Below the pieces are notes generated by a model. The model did no database searches. It was not told the origin of the DNA and was given only the letters and a program-made list of their open reading frames with translations. The position numbers and the translations under genes are program-made. A stretch of DNA of 51,909 nucleotides. Origin: an uncultured Rhodospirillales bacterium (GTDB lineage Bacteria > Pseudomonadota > Alphaproteobacteria > Rhodospirillales > UBA2165). Where the stretch lies: the NCBI GenBank assembly GCA_905614355.1, contig CAJQSN010000005.1, positions 1 to 51,909 of the forward strand, read 5' to 3'. Positions 10,423 through 18,244 of this stretch are shown here, one piece after another; the stretch's first letter is position 1, and each line of letters starts with the position of its first letter.

Positions 10423-11319
10423 ATGGTCCTGGCATTAGTACTAGTTATACTAGCAGTTGGTTCAGTAATATTTCATATATGGACCCCTTGGTATTCAACT
10501 CCCATAGCCTCAAATTGGGGATCAATAGATTTTGCAATAGATATCACCTTCTGGATTACCGGCGTTGCCTACGTTATTATACTGGTTTTTATGGCCTGGT
10601 GTATCTACAAGTATCGCTACCGGCCAGACCGTCGGGCCGATTATGAGCCTGAAAATCATAGGTTAGAGTGGTGGTTAACTGGTATTACTTCAGTAGGCGT
10701 GATTGGACTACTAACTCCCGGCCTACTTGCATGGAATGACTTTGTTACAGTTCCTAAAGACGCACTGCAATATGAAGTTGTTGGGAAGCAGTGGGGATGG
10801 AATTTTCGTCTTCCTGGCAAAGACGGTAAATTAGGTACTACAAAAATTAAGTTTATTTCAGATGACAATCCGTTCGGTATCAATCCTAAAGATCCAAATG
10901 GCAAGGATGATGTCTTGATTGAAGATGATGACCTCCATTTGCCACTTGGAGTACCCATCAAGATGAATTTAAGGTCCCTCGACGTTCTACACAACTTTTA
11001 TGTGCCACAATTTAGAGCAAAAATGGATTTGGTGCCAGGTATGATAACCTTTTTCTGGTTAGAACCAACCCGAACCGGAACATTCGATATTCTTTGTGCA
11101 GAACTGTGCGGTTTAGGACACCATGCAATGCGGGGCACTGTGGTTGTTGATGATAAAACCGCTTTTAATAAATGGCTACAACAACAAGAAACGTTTGCTA
11201 CGCTTTATCCAAAAGCTGCGGCAGGTGACACACAATTAGCTGATAATATTAAAGGACCTGAGAAAACTAAGACAGTTCTTTCATCTAGAGAAATAAGTTC
11301 CAAAAAATTAGTTCACTAG
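10423..11319 (+). CDS. coxB: Cytochrome c oxidase subunit II (CoxM-like)
   Basis: A 298-residue inner-membrane subunit carrying the binuclear CuA centre that accepts electrons from cytochrome c. All ligands are visible: H190 in the SLDVLH segment, then C225, E227, C229, H233 and M236 in CAELCGLGHHAM. The aromatic patch GKQWGWNF (121-128) that guides electrons to CuA is present. Three hydrophobic segments precede the periplasmic cupredoxin domain (about 3-20, 42-62 and 85-104), one more than the usual two. A polar, acidic insertion lies between GWNF and CuA (FGINPKDPNGKDDVLIEDDD, about 151-170). There is no fused cytochrome c domain, as the protein ends about 60 residues after the CuA loop. 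First gene of a II-I-III-III-IV operon; resembles the CoxM position of the Bradyrhizobium coxMNOP set. Confidence 0.93.
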   Translation: MVLALVLVILAVGSVIFHIWTPWYSTPIASNWGSIDFAIDITFWITGVAYVIILVFMAWCIYKYRYRPDRRADYEPENHRLEWWLTGITSVGVIGLLTPGLLAWNDFVTVPKDALQYEVVGKQWGWNFRLPGKDGKLGTTKIKFISDDNPFGINPKDPNGKDDVLIEDDDLHLPLGVPIKMNLRSLDVLHNFYVPQFRAKMDLVPGMITFFWLEPTRTGTFDILCAELCGLGHHAMRGTVVVDDKTAFNKWLQQQETFATLYPKAAAGDTQLADNIKGPEKTKTVLSSREISSKKLVH

Positions 11320-11352
11320 AGATTTTTAATTAGGTTCATAGAGGATAATAAA

Positions 11353-13110
11353 ATGAGTAATGGCGCAATTGAAGATACCCAGGTGATCCCGGCGGCAGAA
11401 ATTGAAGAAGTTGAGTTGTATCATGCCCATAGTTTTATAACAAAATGGGTGTTCAGCCAGGACGCCAAAATTATTGCCATACAATATTCAACGACAGCAA
11501 TTCTAATTGGCTTGGTTGGCCTCGTGCTGTCTTGGCTGATGCGATTGCAATTGGGTTATCCAGATACGTTTTCCTTTATTGATCCTGAGAGTTATTTACA
11601 ATATGTCACGATGCACGGCATGATTATGGTTGTGTATCTACTAACGGCATTGTTTCTTGGAGGCTTTGGTAATTATTTAATCCCCCTAATGGTGGGCGCT
11701 CGAGATATGGTTTTTCCTTATCTAAATATGCTCAGTTTTTGGACCTATTTGTTGGCGACGTTGATACTAACCGCCAGTTTTTTTGTTCCTGGCGGTGCAA
11801 CTGGCGCGGGTTGGACCTTGTACCCACCTCAAGCAATTTCTGAGGGTACACCTGGCATTAATGGCGGCATTATTTTGATGTTGGTTTCGTTAACCTTCTT
11901 TATCATTGGGTTTACAATGGGCGGTTTAAATTATGTCGTGACTGTTCTGCAAGCACGGACCCGGGGCATGTCATTAATGCGTATGCCATTAACGGTCTGG
12001 GGGATCTTCGTCGCCACAATTTTAGCCTTATTAGCTTTTCCTGCGTTACTCGTTGCGTCAATAATGATGACTTTTGACAAACTATTAGGCACAAGTTTTT
12101 TCATGCCGGAAATGCTTATTCAAGGCGAAATAGGTCCAAATGAAAATGGTAGTCCGTTGCTGTTTCAACACTTGTTTTGGTTTTTTGGTCATCCTGAAGT
12201 TTATATTGTTGCCCTGCCAGCATTCGGAGTGGTTTCGGATATAATAAGTACTCATGCCCGCAAAAATATTTTTGGATACCGTATGATGGTTTGGGCTATC
12301 GTTGGGATAGGTGGTCTAAGTTTCATTGTTTGGGCACACCACATGTACGTTAGCGGAATGAACCCATATTTTGGATTTTTCTTTGCTACAACCACTTTAA
12401 TAATTGCTGTACCAACGGCGCTTAAACTCTATAACTGGGTATTTACTCTTTATAAAGGCAATATACATCTGACAATTCCGATGCTATTCTGCGTTGCTTT
12501 CATCCTTACATTCCTTAATGGTGGCATAACAGGGCTCTTCCTCGGTAATGTGGTTGTGGACATTCCTTTATCAGACACCATGTTTGTCGTGGCTCATTTT
12601 CATATGGTTATGGGTATAGCGCCAGTGTTAGTAATTTTTGCAGCGATTTATCATTGGTTCCCACTTATGTCAGGACGTTTTCTGAATGAGTTTTGGGGCC
12701 AAGTTCATTTCTGGGTAACTTTTCTTGGTAGTTACCTAGTTTATTTCCCGATGCATTATCTCGGCTTTGTTGGTGTTCCAAGGCGATATTATGAAATTGG
12801 CGAAACCTCGTTTGTGCCGGAATCCGCGGCTACTCTAAATGAATTTATTACAATTATGGTGTTGATCGTTGGAGTTGCCCAAATAATTTTTATAATTAAT
12901 ATTATTATGAGCATCTTTAACGGCAAACTAGCGGGTAAGAATCCATGGAAGGCCACTACGCTAGAATGGCAAACAGAAACTACCCCGCCCGGTCACGGCA
13001 ATTTTGGCAAAGAATTGCCAATATGTTACCGGTGGGCCTATGAATATAGCCCACCTGGTGTTAAAACAGATTTTGTACCACAGAATCTAGCGCCAGATAA
13101 AATAAAGTAG
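11353..13110 (+). CDS. coxA: Cytochrome c oxidase subunit I
   Basis: The 585-residue catalytic subunit of a heme-copper oxidase, reducing O2 to water and pumping protons. Metal ligands are all visible: low-spin heme histidines H88 (VTMHGM) and H417; heme a3 ligand H415 (VAHFHMVMG); CuB ligands H280, H329 and H330. Y284 of HPEVY is the cross-linking tyrosine. The E of GHPEVY (E282), D118 in GARDM and N107 in FGNY mark a D-channel, and K358 (TALKLYNW) the K-channel, so it fits type A1. The start at 11353 follows a GAGGATAA site after a 33-base gap from subunit II. Several in-frame features differ from mitochondrial-type subunit I (the SGMNPYFGFFFA segment), which is consistent with a CoxN-like branch. 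Confidence 0.96.
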   Translation: MSNGAIEDTQVIPAAEIEEVELYHAHSFITKWVFSQDAKIIAIQYSTTAILIGLVGLVLSWLMRLQLGYPDTFSFIDPESYLQYVTMHGMIMVVYLLTALFLGGFGNYLIPLMVGARDMVFPYLNMLSFWTYLLATLILTASFFVPGGATGAGWTLYPPQAISEGTPGINGGIILMLVSLTFFIIGFTMGGLNYVVTVLQARTRGMSLMRMPLTVWGIFVATILALLAFPALLVASIMMTFDKLLGTSFFMPEMLIQGEIGPNENGSPLLFQHLFWFFGHPEVYIVALPAFGVVSDIISTHARKNIFGYRMMVWAIVGIGGLSFIVWAHHMYVSGMNPYFGFFFATTTLIIAVPTALKLYNWVFTLYKGNIHLTIPMLFCVAFILTFLNGGITGLFLGNVVVDIPLSDTMFVVAHFHMVMGIAPVLVIFAAIYHWFPLMSGRFLNEFWGQVHFWVTFLGSYLVYFPMHYLGFVGVPRRYYEIGETSFVPESAATLNEFITIMVLIVGVAQIIFIINIIMSIFNGKLAGKNPWKATTLEWQTETTPPGHGNFGKELPICYRWAYEYSPPGVKTDFVPQNLAPDKIK

Positions 13111-13122
13111 GGTGACAGTCCT

Positions 13123-13752
13123 GTGAGTATTCTCAACGAACTAATCAAAAAGCCTTGGCTGGCGGATCCCTCACAAATTGAGGGTCCGCAGGCGAGCCAG
13201 TCATCCTTCATGCCAAATCGAAAATTAGGTCTGAGGGTGTTCCTCGTTGTTGTAACAGTCATATTTTCATTGTCGATTATTGCGTACGGTGATCGGATGC
13301 TGTTTGCCAATTGGAAACCCATGCCCGAAACTTGGGTGCTTTGGCTAAATACGGGTATTTTAATTACTAGTGGCATTGCTATGCAATGGGCTAAAATTAA
13401 TACAATACGAGATAATATCGTTGGTGTTCGCGATGGCTTGGTATTTGGAGGCGTGTTGACTATAGCTTTTCTTATAGGTCAGCTTTATGCCTGGGAGCAG
13501 ATGGTTGGATTAGGCTATTATGCAAATCTTAATACAGCCAATGCGTTTTTCTATATGTTAACTGGGCTCCACGGTATTCACATGCTTGGAGGTCTCGTTG
13601 CTTGGGCTCGAAGTATGTTGAAATTACGTAAAATTTCACAATTAGACGGTTCTATTGCAGACGTAAGGTTAAGCGTAGAACTGTGCACTACTTACTGGCA
13701 TTATTTACTTTTGATCTGGCTGGTAATGTTCACTTTGCTCTTGTTAAGTTAA
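13123..13752 (+). CDS. Cytochrome c oxidase subunit III, first copy (CoxO-like)
   Basis: A 209-residue integral membrane protein of the heme-copper oxidase subunit III family. About five hydrophobic segments are visible, with family-type motifs in the middle (LIGQLYAWEQM; FYMLTGLHGIHMLGG) and at the end (TTYWHYLLLIWLVMF). The glutamate in AWEQM matches the conserved carboxylate near lipid and the D-channel entrance. The start is GTG at 13123 with an AGGGTGA site seven bases upstream; the gap to coxA is 12 bases. A second, clearly different subunit III gene follows directly. This doublet is the arrangement reported for CoxO and CoxP in Bradyrhizobium coxMNOP, and that parallel is the basis of the label. 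Confidence 0.88.
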   Translation: MSILNELIKKPWLADPSQIEGPQASQSSFMPNRKLGLRVFLVVVTVIFSLSIIAYGDRMLFANWKPMPETWVLWLNTGILITSGIAMQWAKINTIRDNIVGVRDGLVFGGVLTIAFLIGQLYAWEQMVGLGYYANLNTANAFFYMLTGLHGIHMLGGLVAWARSMLKLRKISQLDGSIADVRLSVELCTTYWHYLLLIWLVMFTLLLLS

Positions 13753-13767
13753 AAAGGGATTTAAAAT

Positions 13768-14493
13768 ATGTCACCTCAAAAATCCAACACTGCTGTAGGT
13801 CAATCAGCTGAATTAAAGCCAGGACTGGTTGGCTTAGCAGAAGATTGGTCGTCAGATCAGAGAGCCTTTAAGAATGTCCCGTGGGGCAAAGCAATGATGT
13901 GGATATTTCTACTCAGCGATACTTTTATATTCTCTGTATTTTTAATTGGTTATATGACCGCTCGTATGTCAACTGCGGTTGATTGGCCCCCTGTTAGTGA
14001 AATTTTTGCTTTGTCATTTGGTGGTGATCCTATTCCGCTAGTTCTTATTGCAATTATGACCTTTATTCTAATCACTAGCAGCGGGACAATGGTTTTGGCT
14101 GTGAATTATGGTTATAGAAAAGATAGAAAGAAGACTACAATTCTATTACTCATTACAGCACTTATGGGGGCTAGTTTTGTAGGCATGCAAGCTCTGGAGT
14201 GGTCGAAATTAATTAGTGATGGTGTCCGTCCGTGGGAAAATCCATTTGGTGCCTCTCAATTTGGTTCGGCTTTTTTTATGATCACTGGGTTCCATGGTTT
14301 TCATGTTTCTGTTGGTGTTGTATTTCTTTTGCTAATCGCGCGGAAAGTGTGGCGGGGAGATTACGATACAGAAAAAAAGGGATTTTTTACTAGCCAAAAA
14401 GGTAATTATGAAATTGTCGAGACAATGGGCCTTTATTGGCACTTTGTTGATTTGGTTTGGGTATTTATTTTTGCATTCTTTTATTTGTGGTAG
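13768..14493 (+). CDS. Cytochrome c oxidase subunit III, second copy (CoxP-like)
   Basis: A 241-residue second subunit III homologue, 15 bases after the first. Family features are WIFLLSDTFIFSVFL in the first membrane helix, the GMQALEWSKL segment with the conserved glutamate, the FFMITGFHGFHVSVG helix, and a C-terminal YWHFVDLVWVFIF helix, which is the most canonical COX3 ending. It has a soluble N-terminal stretch of about 40 residues with charged and Gly/Ser-rich sequence. It shares the overall fold signatures with the preceding gene but differs at most positions, so the pair looks like an old duplication rather than a recent one. Which of the two fills the classical subunit III site cannot be told from sequence. 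Confidence 0.9.
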   Translation: MSPQKSNTAVGQSAELKPGLVGLAEDWSSDQRAFKNVPWGKAMMWIFLLSDTFIFSVFLIGYMTARMSTAVDWPPVSEIFALSFGGDPIPLVLIAIMTFILITSSGTMVLAVNYGYRKDRKKTTILLLITALMGASFVGMQALEWSKLISDGVRPWENPFGASQFGSAFFMITGFHGFHVSVGVVFLLLIARKVWRGDYDTEKKGFFTSQKGNYEIVETMGLYWHFVDLVWVFIFAFFYLW

Positions 14494-14502
14494 GGGATCG
14501 AT

Positions 14503-14823
14503 ATGGCACACGCAGAAGGTCAACAACACCCGCTGGGGGTTTACATAAAGGTATGGATTTTACTATTTGTAGTAAGTGGTTTTTCCTATGCGGTTGATTA
14601 CTTTAATTTTCAGGGATATGTCCGCTGGTCATTAATTTTACTTTTCATGTTCATAAAAGCTGGGTACATAATTTCAGTATTTATGCATATCAAATGGGAG
14701 CGTTGGGCATTGAGTGCTGCAATTTTAGTGCCCCCAAGTGTACTGCTTGTTTTCATAGGTATAATGGCCATTGAATCAGATTATACATTCTTAACAAGAA
14801 TACTATATTTTGGACCGGGCTAG
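14503..14823 (+). CDS. Cytochrome c oxidase subunit IV (prokaryotic type)
   Basis: A 106-residue small membrane protein with three hydrophobic segments (about 13-30, 40-62 and 69-90). The central helix motif KAGYIISVFMHIKWE matches the prokaryotic subunit IV (COX4_pro/CyoD-like) family. These subunits stabilise heme-copper oxidases and are usually last in the structural operon, as here. It starts nine bases after the second subunit III stop; the GGGGATCG before ATG can serve as ribosome-binding site. Confidence 0.85.
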   Translation: MAHAEGQQHPLGVYIKVWILLFVVSGFSYAVDYFNFQGYVRWSLILLFMFIKAGYIISVFMHIKWERWALSAAILVPPSVLLVFIGIMAIESDYTFLTRILYFGPG

Positions 14824-14846
14824 TAACACAAAGTCGCAAATAGCCT

Positions 14847-15233
14847 ATGCACATTAACCTTTTAATCAGTATATTAATAATACAAAGTTCTTTTCCTCTT
14901 TCGAACGCGTTCGCTAATAATGGGCTTACCGGTGGTGTGGAAGTAGGCCACGGTATTTTTTGGGTGTACGGCCTTGTATTTGTTGCTCTTATTGGGTTTA
15001 TCATTTACCGGCGTTGGGATAGGCGCCGAGGAACACCAGAACAACGGTCCCTTCGGCTCCAGTTAAAAGAACTCAACCGCGCTCTAGATGCCTGCTTAAA
15101 GCAAATTAAGAACGCCGATGAATATCCAAATGAATGTGGTCTGTCTTATGAGCAGCGTCGTAAAAATATTGAATCGGCAAAATCAATTCAAAGTCAAATT
15201 GGCCATACTAAAGAAACATTATCCACAACCTAG
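14847..15233 (+). CDS. Hypothetical membrane protein, signal plus one TM and a charged tail
   Basis: 128 residues, family not recognised. Residues 1-23 look like a cleavable signal or first membrane segment (ending SNAFA-NNG). A short Gly-rich linker leads to a clear transmembrane helix (about 36-54, GIFWVYGLVFVALIGFIIY) followed by RRWDRRRGT, so the long tail is predicted to be cytoplasmic. The tail (60-128) is helical, charged and probably coiled-coil (LRLQLKELNRALDACLKQIKNA). The gene lies 23 bases after subunit IV and upstream of ccmA, so an accessory or assembly role in the cytochrome oxidase/cytochrome c locus is a reasonable inference only. No CxxC or heme-binding motif is present. Confidence 0.6.
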   Translation: MHINLLISILIIQSSFPLSNAFANNGLTGGVEVGHGIFWVYGLVFVALIGFIIYRRWDRRRGTPEQRSLRLQLKELNRALDACLKQIKNADEYPNECGLSYEQRRKNIESAKSIQSQIGHTKETLSTT

Positions 15234-15245
15234 GTATTAAAAAGC

Positions 15246-15353
15246 ATGCGCCCACGCCCACGCCTTAAAACACTGCTTCTTGCCATTCCAACTACAGCGC
15301 TAGTTATATTTTATATTCTTTTTTTAACCTTTCCGCACTGGTTTCCAAGATAA
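15246..15353 (+). CDS. Possible 35-residue single-span membrane protein
   Basis: A short frame with ATG at 15246 and TAA at 15351-15353. It encodes MRPRPRLKT, then a hydrophobic helix of about 20 residues (LLLAIPTTALVIFYILFLTF) and a short PHWFPR tail. The basic N-terminus followed by one hydrophobic segment is a classical small membrane protein profile, and the position 12 bases after the preceding gene fits the same transcript. Against it: the ribosome-binding site is weak (AGGT about 13 bases upstream) and the length gives little statistical support. Small anchors of this kind occur in oxidase operons, but no homology is recognised. Confidence 0.4.
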   Translation: MRPRPRLKTLLLAIPTTALVIFYILFLTFPHWFPR

Positions 15354-15461
15354 CTTTCTATTCACTCATAATGGGATTTACTTGTCCTAACTACATGCAA
15401 AATTCTAGACTAGTACCCATAAATTATTGTCTCGTTGATCCTGCTACTATATTTATAAACT

Positions 15462-16118
15462 ATGACTAGTTTTTCAGGCAAAAAATTAACATGTGTTAGA
15501 AGCGGGCGCATTGTGTTTACCAGTCTTAACTTCATGATTAGCCAGGGCGAGGTGTTATATCTAAAAGGGCCTAATGGTAGTGGAAAGTCTACGCTCTTGC
15601 GACTAATGGCGGGGATTTTACGGCCAAGCAACGGTGCCCTGACTTGGAACAATAATGATATACACGATGATGAAGGGCTTTTCCGAAGTCGCGTACACTA
15701 TGTGGGTCATCAAGATGCTATTAAAGCCGGGCTCACTGTCGAAGAAAATATACGTTTCTGGGTGGAAATGAATTACTGTATGAAAGAAAAATATAGTATT
15801 CAGACTGCATTGAAAGTATTCTCCCTTGATAATTTATCTACTTTGCCTGCAAGGTTTCTATCGGCAGGTCAGCGTAAACGCTTAAACCTTGCGCGCCTTT
15901 CCGCAACTTATGCACCTCTCTGGCTCTTAGATGAACCAACCAATTCCCTTGATTCAGACTCAGTAAGGATACTTAGTAGAGCAATTTCTGACCATCAACA
16001 GAACGGTGGTATGGTTGCAATTGCCACCCATGAGGATTTAGATCTAAAAGATAATGTTCTTAATCTATCAGAGTTTACTAACCTTAGGGCACCGCCTCAG
16101 GGTTATAATGCCTGGTAA
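15462..16118 (+). CDS. ccmA: Heme exporter ATP-binding protein CcmA
   Basis: A 218-residue ABC ATPase of the cytochrome c maturation system I. Walker A GPNGSGKST is at 36-44, the ABC signature is LSAGQRKRLNLARL, Walker B LWLLDEPTNSLD follows immediately, and the H-loop histidine is in IATHED. With CcmB, CcmC and CcmD it forms the complex that releases holo-CcmE after heme loading; ATP hydrolysis drives that release rather than heme transport itself. First gene of a nine-gene ccmABCDEFGHI run, all on the plus strand. Its last 11 bases overlap the start of ccmB. A 108-base gap separates it from the small frame ending at 15353. Confidence 0.93.
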   Translation: MTSFSGKKLTCVRSGRIVFTSLNFMISQGEVLYLKGPNGSGKSTLLRLMAGILRPSNGALTWNNNDIHDDEGLFRSRVHYVGHQDAIKAGLTVEENIRFWVEMNYCMKEKYSIQTALKVFSLDNLSTLPARFLSAGQRKRLNLARLSATYAPLWLLDEPTNSLDSDSVRILSRAISDHQQNGGMVAIATHEDLDLKDNVLNLSEFTNLRAPPQGYNAW

Positions 16119-16788
16119 ACCCCTCCAAGTATTTATTAGTGTGATCCGGCGCGAACTTCTTCTCGCTATCCGCCACGGCGCCGACAGCTGTATGATAGTA
16201 TCATTTTTTTTAATAGTCGTTATATTATTTCTTTTGGGTGTAGGGCCAGAGCCAGGTATTCTAAGCAGGATTAGCGCAGGTATAATATGGGTTTCAGCAT
16301 TACTATCGGTGATGCTCTCTATGGATCGTTTGTTTCAGCCAGACTACGAAGACGGCAGTCTTGATCTTTTAATCCTCTCATCGCTGCCATTAGAGCTAAT
16401 AGTCCTAGCAAAAATATTTTCCCATTGGCTCACCACGGGGTTCCCGTTAATAATTATATCACCTTTGCTGGCACTTTTTTTAAACATGGGGACCCCTGGC
16501 TATAGCACCCTTTTAATTGCATTGGTCTTAGGCACACCAACATTGAGTTTGGTGGGGGCAATTGGCGCTGCGCTTATTTTAGGCGCTCGTCGTAGCGGAG
16601 TTTTACTCTCGGTATTAATCCTACCATTATTCATACCAATTATGATTTTTGGTGTGAGCGCTGTTGATGCGGCACTAACTAACGTTTCAAGCAAACCACC
16701 ATTACTAATGCTAGGCGCCCTATTGCTGACTGCGTTAGTTCTTTGTCCTTGGGCTAGCGCTGCTGCACTGAGGCAGGCCGCAGAGTGA
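16108..16788 (+). CDS. ccmB: Heme exporter membrane protein CcmB
   Basis: A 226-residue inner-membrane partner of CcmA with six hydrophobic segments. The family signature is in the N-terminal third: VIRRELLLAIRHGADS, then the cytoplasmic loop LFQPDYEDGSLDLLILS, which in CcmB proteins contacts the ATPase. I start at the ATG at 16108, which gives MPGKPLQVFISVIRREL and overlaps the ccmA end by 11 bases; the frame is open to an earlier ATG at 16054, but that would add an atypical N-terminus inside ccmA. The gap to ccmC is 110 bases, the longest within the locus, so an internal promoter there is possible. Confidence 0.92.
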   Translation: MPGKPLQVFISVIRRELLLAIRHGADSCMIVSFFLIVVILFLLGVGPEPGILSRISAGIIWVSALLSVMLSMDRLFQPDYEDGSLDLLILSSLPLELIVLAKIFSHWLTTGFPLIIISPLLALFLNMGTPGYSTLLIALVLGTPTLSLVGAIGAALILGARRSGVLLSVLILPLFIPIMIFGVSAVDAALTNVSSKPPLLMLGALLLTALVLCPWASAAALRQAAE

Positions 16789-16898
16789 AAATCCTAATAA
16801 TGGAATAACTATGATAAAAATCTAAGCTCTAGTAGTGTCACCCTTATGAACATAAACTATAAGCTACAAATATATTAGAACTGAAAAAGTATAGGATA

Positions 16899-17624
16899 AT
16901 GTTTAACTATTTTGCCAATCCTTTCCGATTTCTTCGGTTAACGTCTAAATTGCAGCCAATTACAATGCTTGTTGCATTGGCTGCAATTGGCCTTGGCCTC
17001 TTTTACGCCTTAGTTGAATCACCGCCGGATTATCAACAGAGCGAAACCGTGCGGATCATGTATGTTCACGTACCTGCCGCTTGGATGGCAATGTTTTGTT
17101 ATGTCACGATTGCGTGCTCCAGCGCCGTTGCATTAATTTGGCGCCATATGCTTGCTAATATCATAGCTAAATCAACGGCTCCAATCGGGGCGTCATTTAC
17201 TTTCCTTGCTCTTGCAACCGGTTCGCTTTGGGGAAAGCCAATGTGGGGGGCTTGGTGGGTATGGGATGCCCGGCTTACGTCCATGTTAATCTTATTTTTC
17301 CTCTATCTCGGCTATATCGTGTTGTATAATGCTTTTGATGATCAAAGTCGTGGCGCCCGTGCGGCAGCAATTTTATCCATTGTTGGTGTCATTAATATTC
17401 CAATTATTAAGTTTAGTGTTGATTGGTGGAACACCCTCCACCAGCCTGCGAGTGTAATAAAAATAAATGGCCCCACCGTACATCCTAGTATGCTAACGCC
17501 GCTTATGTTAATGGCTGTCGGCTATATGGCGCTCTATTTTTGGCTGCTGTTTATTCGAACTCGCGCTGAACTCAACATCAATAAGGTACGTAAGATGTTA
17601 ATTCAACAGACTGAGACCCACTAG
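16899..17624 (+). CDS. ccmC: Heme exporter protein CcmC (WWD-domain heme handling)
   Basis: A 241-residue membrane protein of six helices that presents heme to CcmE. The tryptophan-rich WWD domain is WGKPMWGAWWVWDARLTS (111-128). The two external histidines expected to ligate heme are H57 in YVHVPAAW and H181 in LHQPASV. These three elements are diagnostic for CcmC. The ATG at 16899 gives an N-terminus of normal length. Immediately downstream, with no gap, is ccmD. Confidence 0.95.
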   Translation: MFNYFANPFRFLRLTSKLQPITMLVALAAIGLGLFYALVESPPDYQQSETVRIMYVHVPAAWMAMFCYVTIACSSAVALIWRHMLANIIAKSTAPIGASFTFLALATGSLWGKPMWGAWWVWDARLTSMLILFFLYLGYIVLYNAFDDQSRGARAAAILSIVGVINIPIIKFSVDWWNTLHQPASVIKINGPTVHPSMLTPLMLMAVGYMALYFWLLFIRTRAELNINKVRKMLIQQTETH

Positions 17625-17804
17625 ATGCTAGATTTTTTAACTAGTTTTATGAATATGGGAGGTTATGGCTATTATATCTGGGGCGCTTTTGGGTTGTCTG
17701 CGTTTGTTCTGATTACTCTAATAATCCAAAGCCTTAAATTTCTAGAGTCTTCCGAAACGCAATTACATTCTTTGAAAGAAAAAGAAAAAAATAATGAAAC
17801 GTAA
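17625..17804 (+). CDS. ccmD: Heme exporter protein CcmD
   Basis: A 59-residue frame, starting directly after the ccmC stop (ATG at 17625) and overlapping the ccmE start by 11 bases. It encodes MLDFLTSFMNMGGYGYYIWGAF, then a transmembrane helix (about 17-36) and a charged tail (KEKEKNNET). The G-Y-x-x-Y-I-W-G/x-x pattern just before the helix is the CcmD hallmark, and the gene position between ccmC and ccmE is universal. CcmD is needed for release of holo-CcmE from the CcmABCD complex. Short length makes it easy to miss. Confidence 0.92.
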   Translation: MLDFLTSFMNMGGYGYYIWGAFGLSAFVLITLIIQSLKFLESSETQLHSLKEKEKNNET

Positions 17805-18240
17805 ATATAAGCGTTTATCCTTTGTAGGTCTTGGGGTGTTAATACTCTCTGCAGCAGGAAGCCTGATACTGTTTGCCTTTAAAGATAATATTGTCTTTTT
17901 TCTAAGCCCAACTGAAATCACTGAGAAGTTTTTGAAAAATAAAATTACCGCCCAGCAACGTTTACGGGTAGGTGGATTAGTAGAAAGAGGGAGTGTCACG
18001 AAAGGCGTAATTAACCGTTTTAAAGTTACAGATCTTAACAAATCTATTCTTGTGGAATTTAAGGGCCTCTTGCCAGATTTGTTCAGGGAGGGCCAGGGTA
18101 TTGTTGCCGAAGGTCGGTATGATAATGCAGTTTTTATCGCAAGCCAGGTTTTGGCTAAACATGACGAGACTTATATGCCACCAGAAGTAGCTGAAGCCCT
18201 GAAAAAATCAGGAAAATGGAAGCCTACGGCAGGAAAATGA
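17794..18240 (+). CDS. ccmE: Cytochrome c-type biogenesis heme chaperone CcmE
   Basis: A 148-residue periplasmic heme chaperone with an N-terminal membrane anchor (about 9-28) and an OB-fold domain. The covalent heme attachment site is H123 in the LAKHDETYMPPE segment, with the conserved tyrosine Y127. LRVGGLVERGSV and EGQGIVAEGRYD are further family blocks. It receives heme from CcmC and hands it to CcmF/CcmH. Its start overlaps ccmD; the next gene starts four bases after its stop. Confidence 0.96.
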   Translation: MKRKYKRLSFVGLGVLILSAAGSLILFAFKDNIVFFLSPTEITEKFLKNKITAQQRLRVGGLVERGSVTKGVINRFKVTDLNKSILVEFKGLLPDLFREGQGIVAEGRYDNAVFIASQVLAKHDETYMPPEVAEALKKSGKWKPTAGK

Positions 18241-18244
18241 GTGA

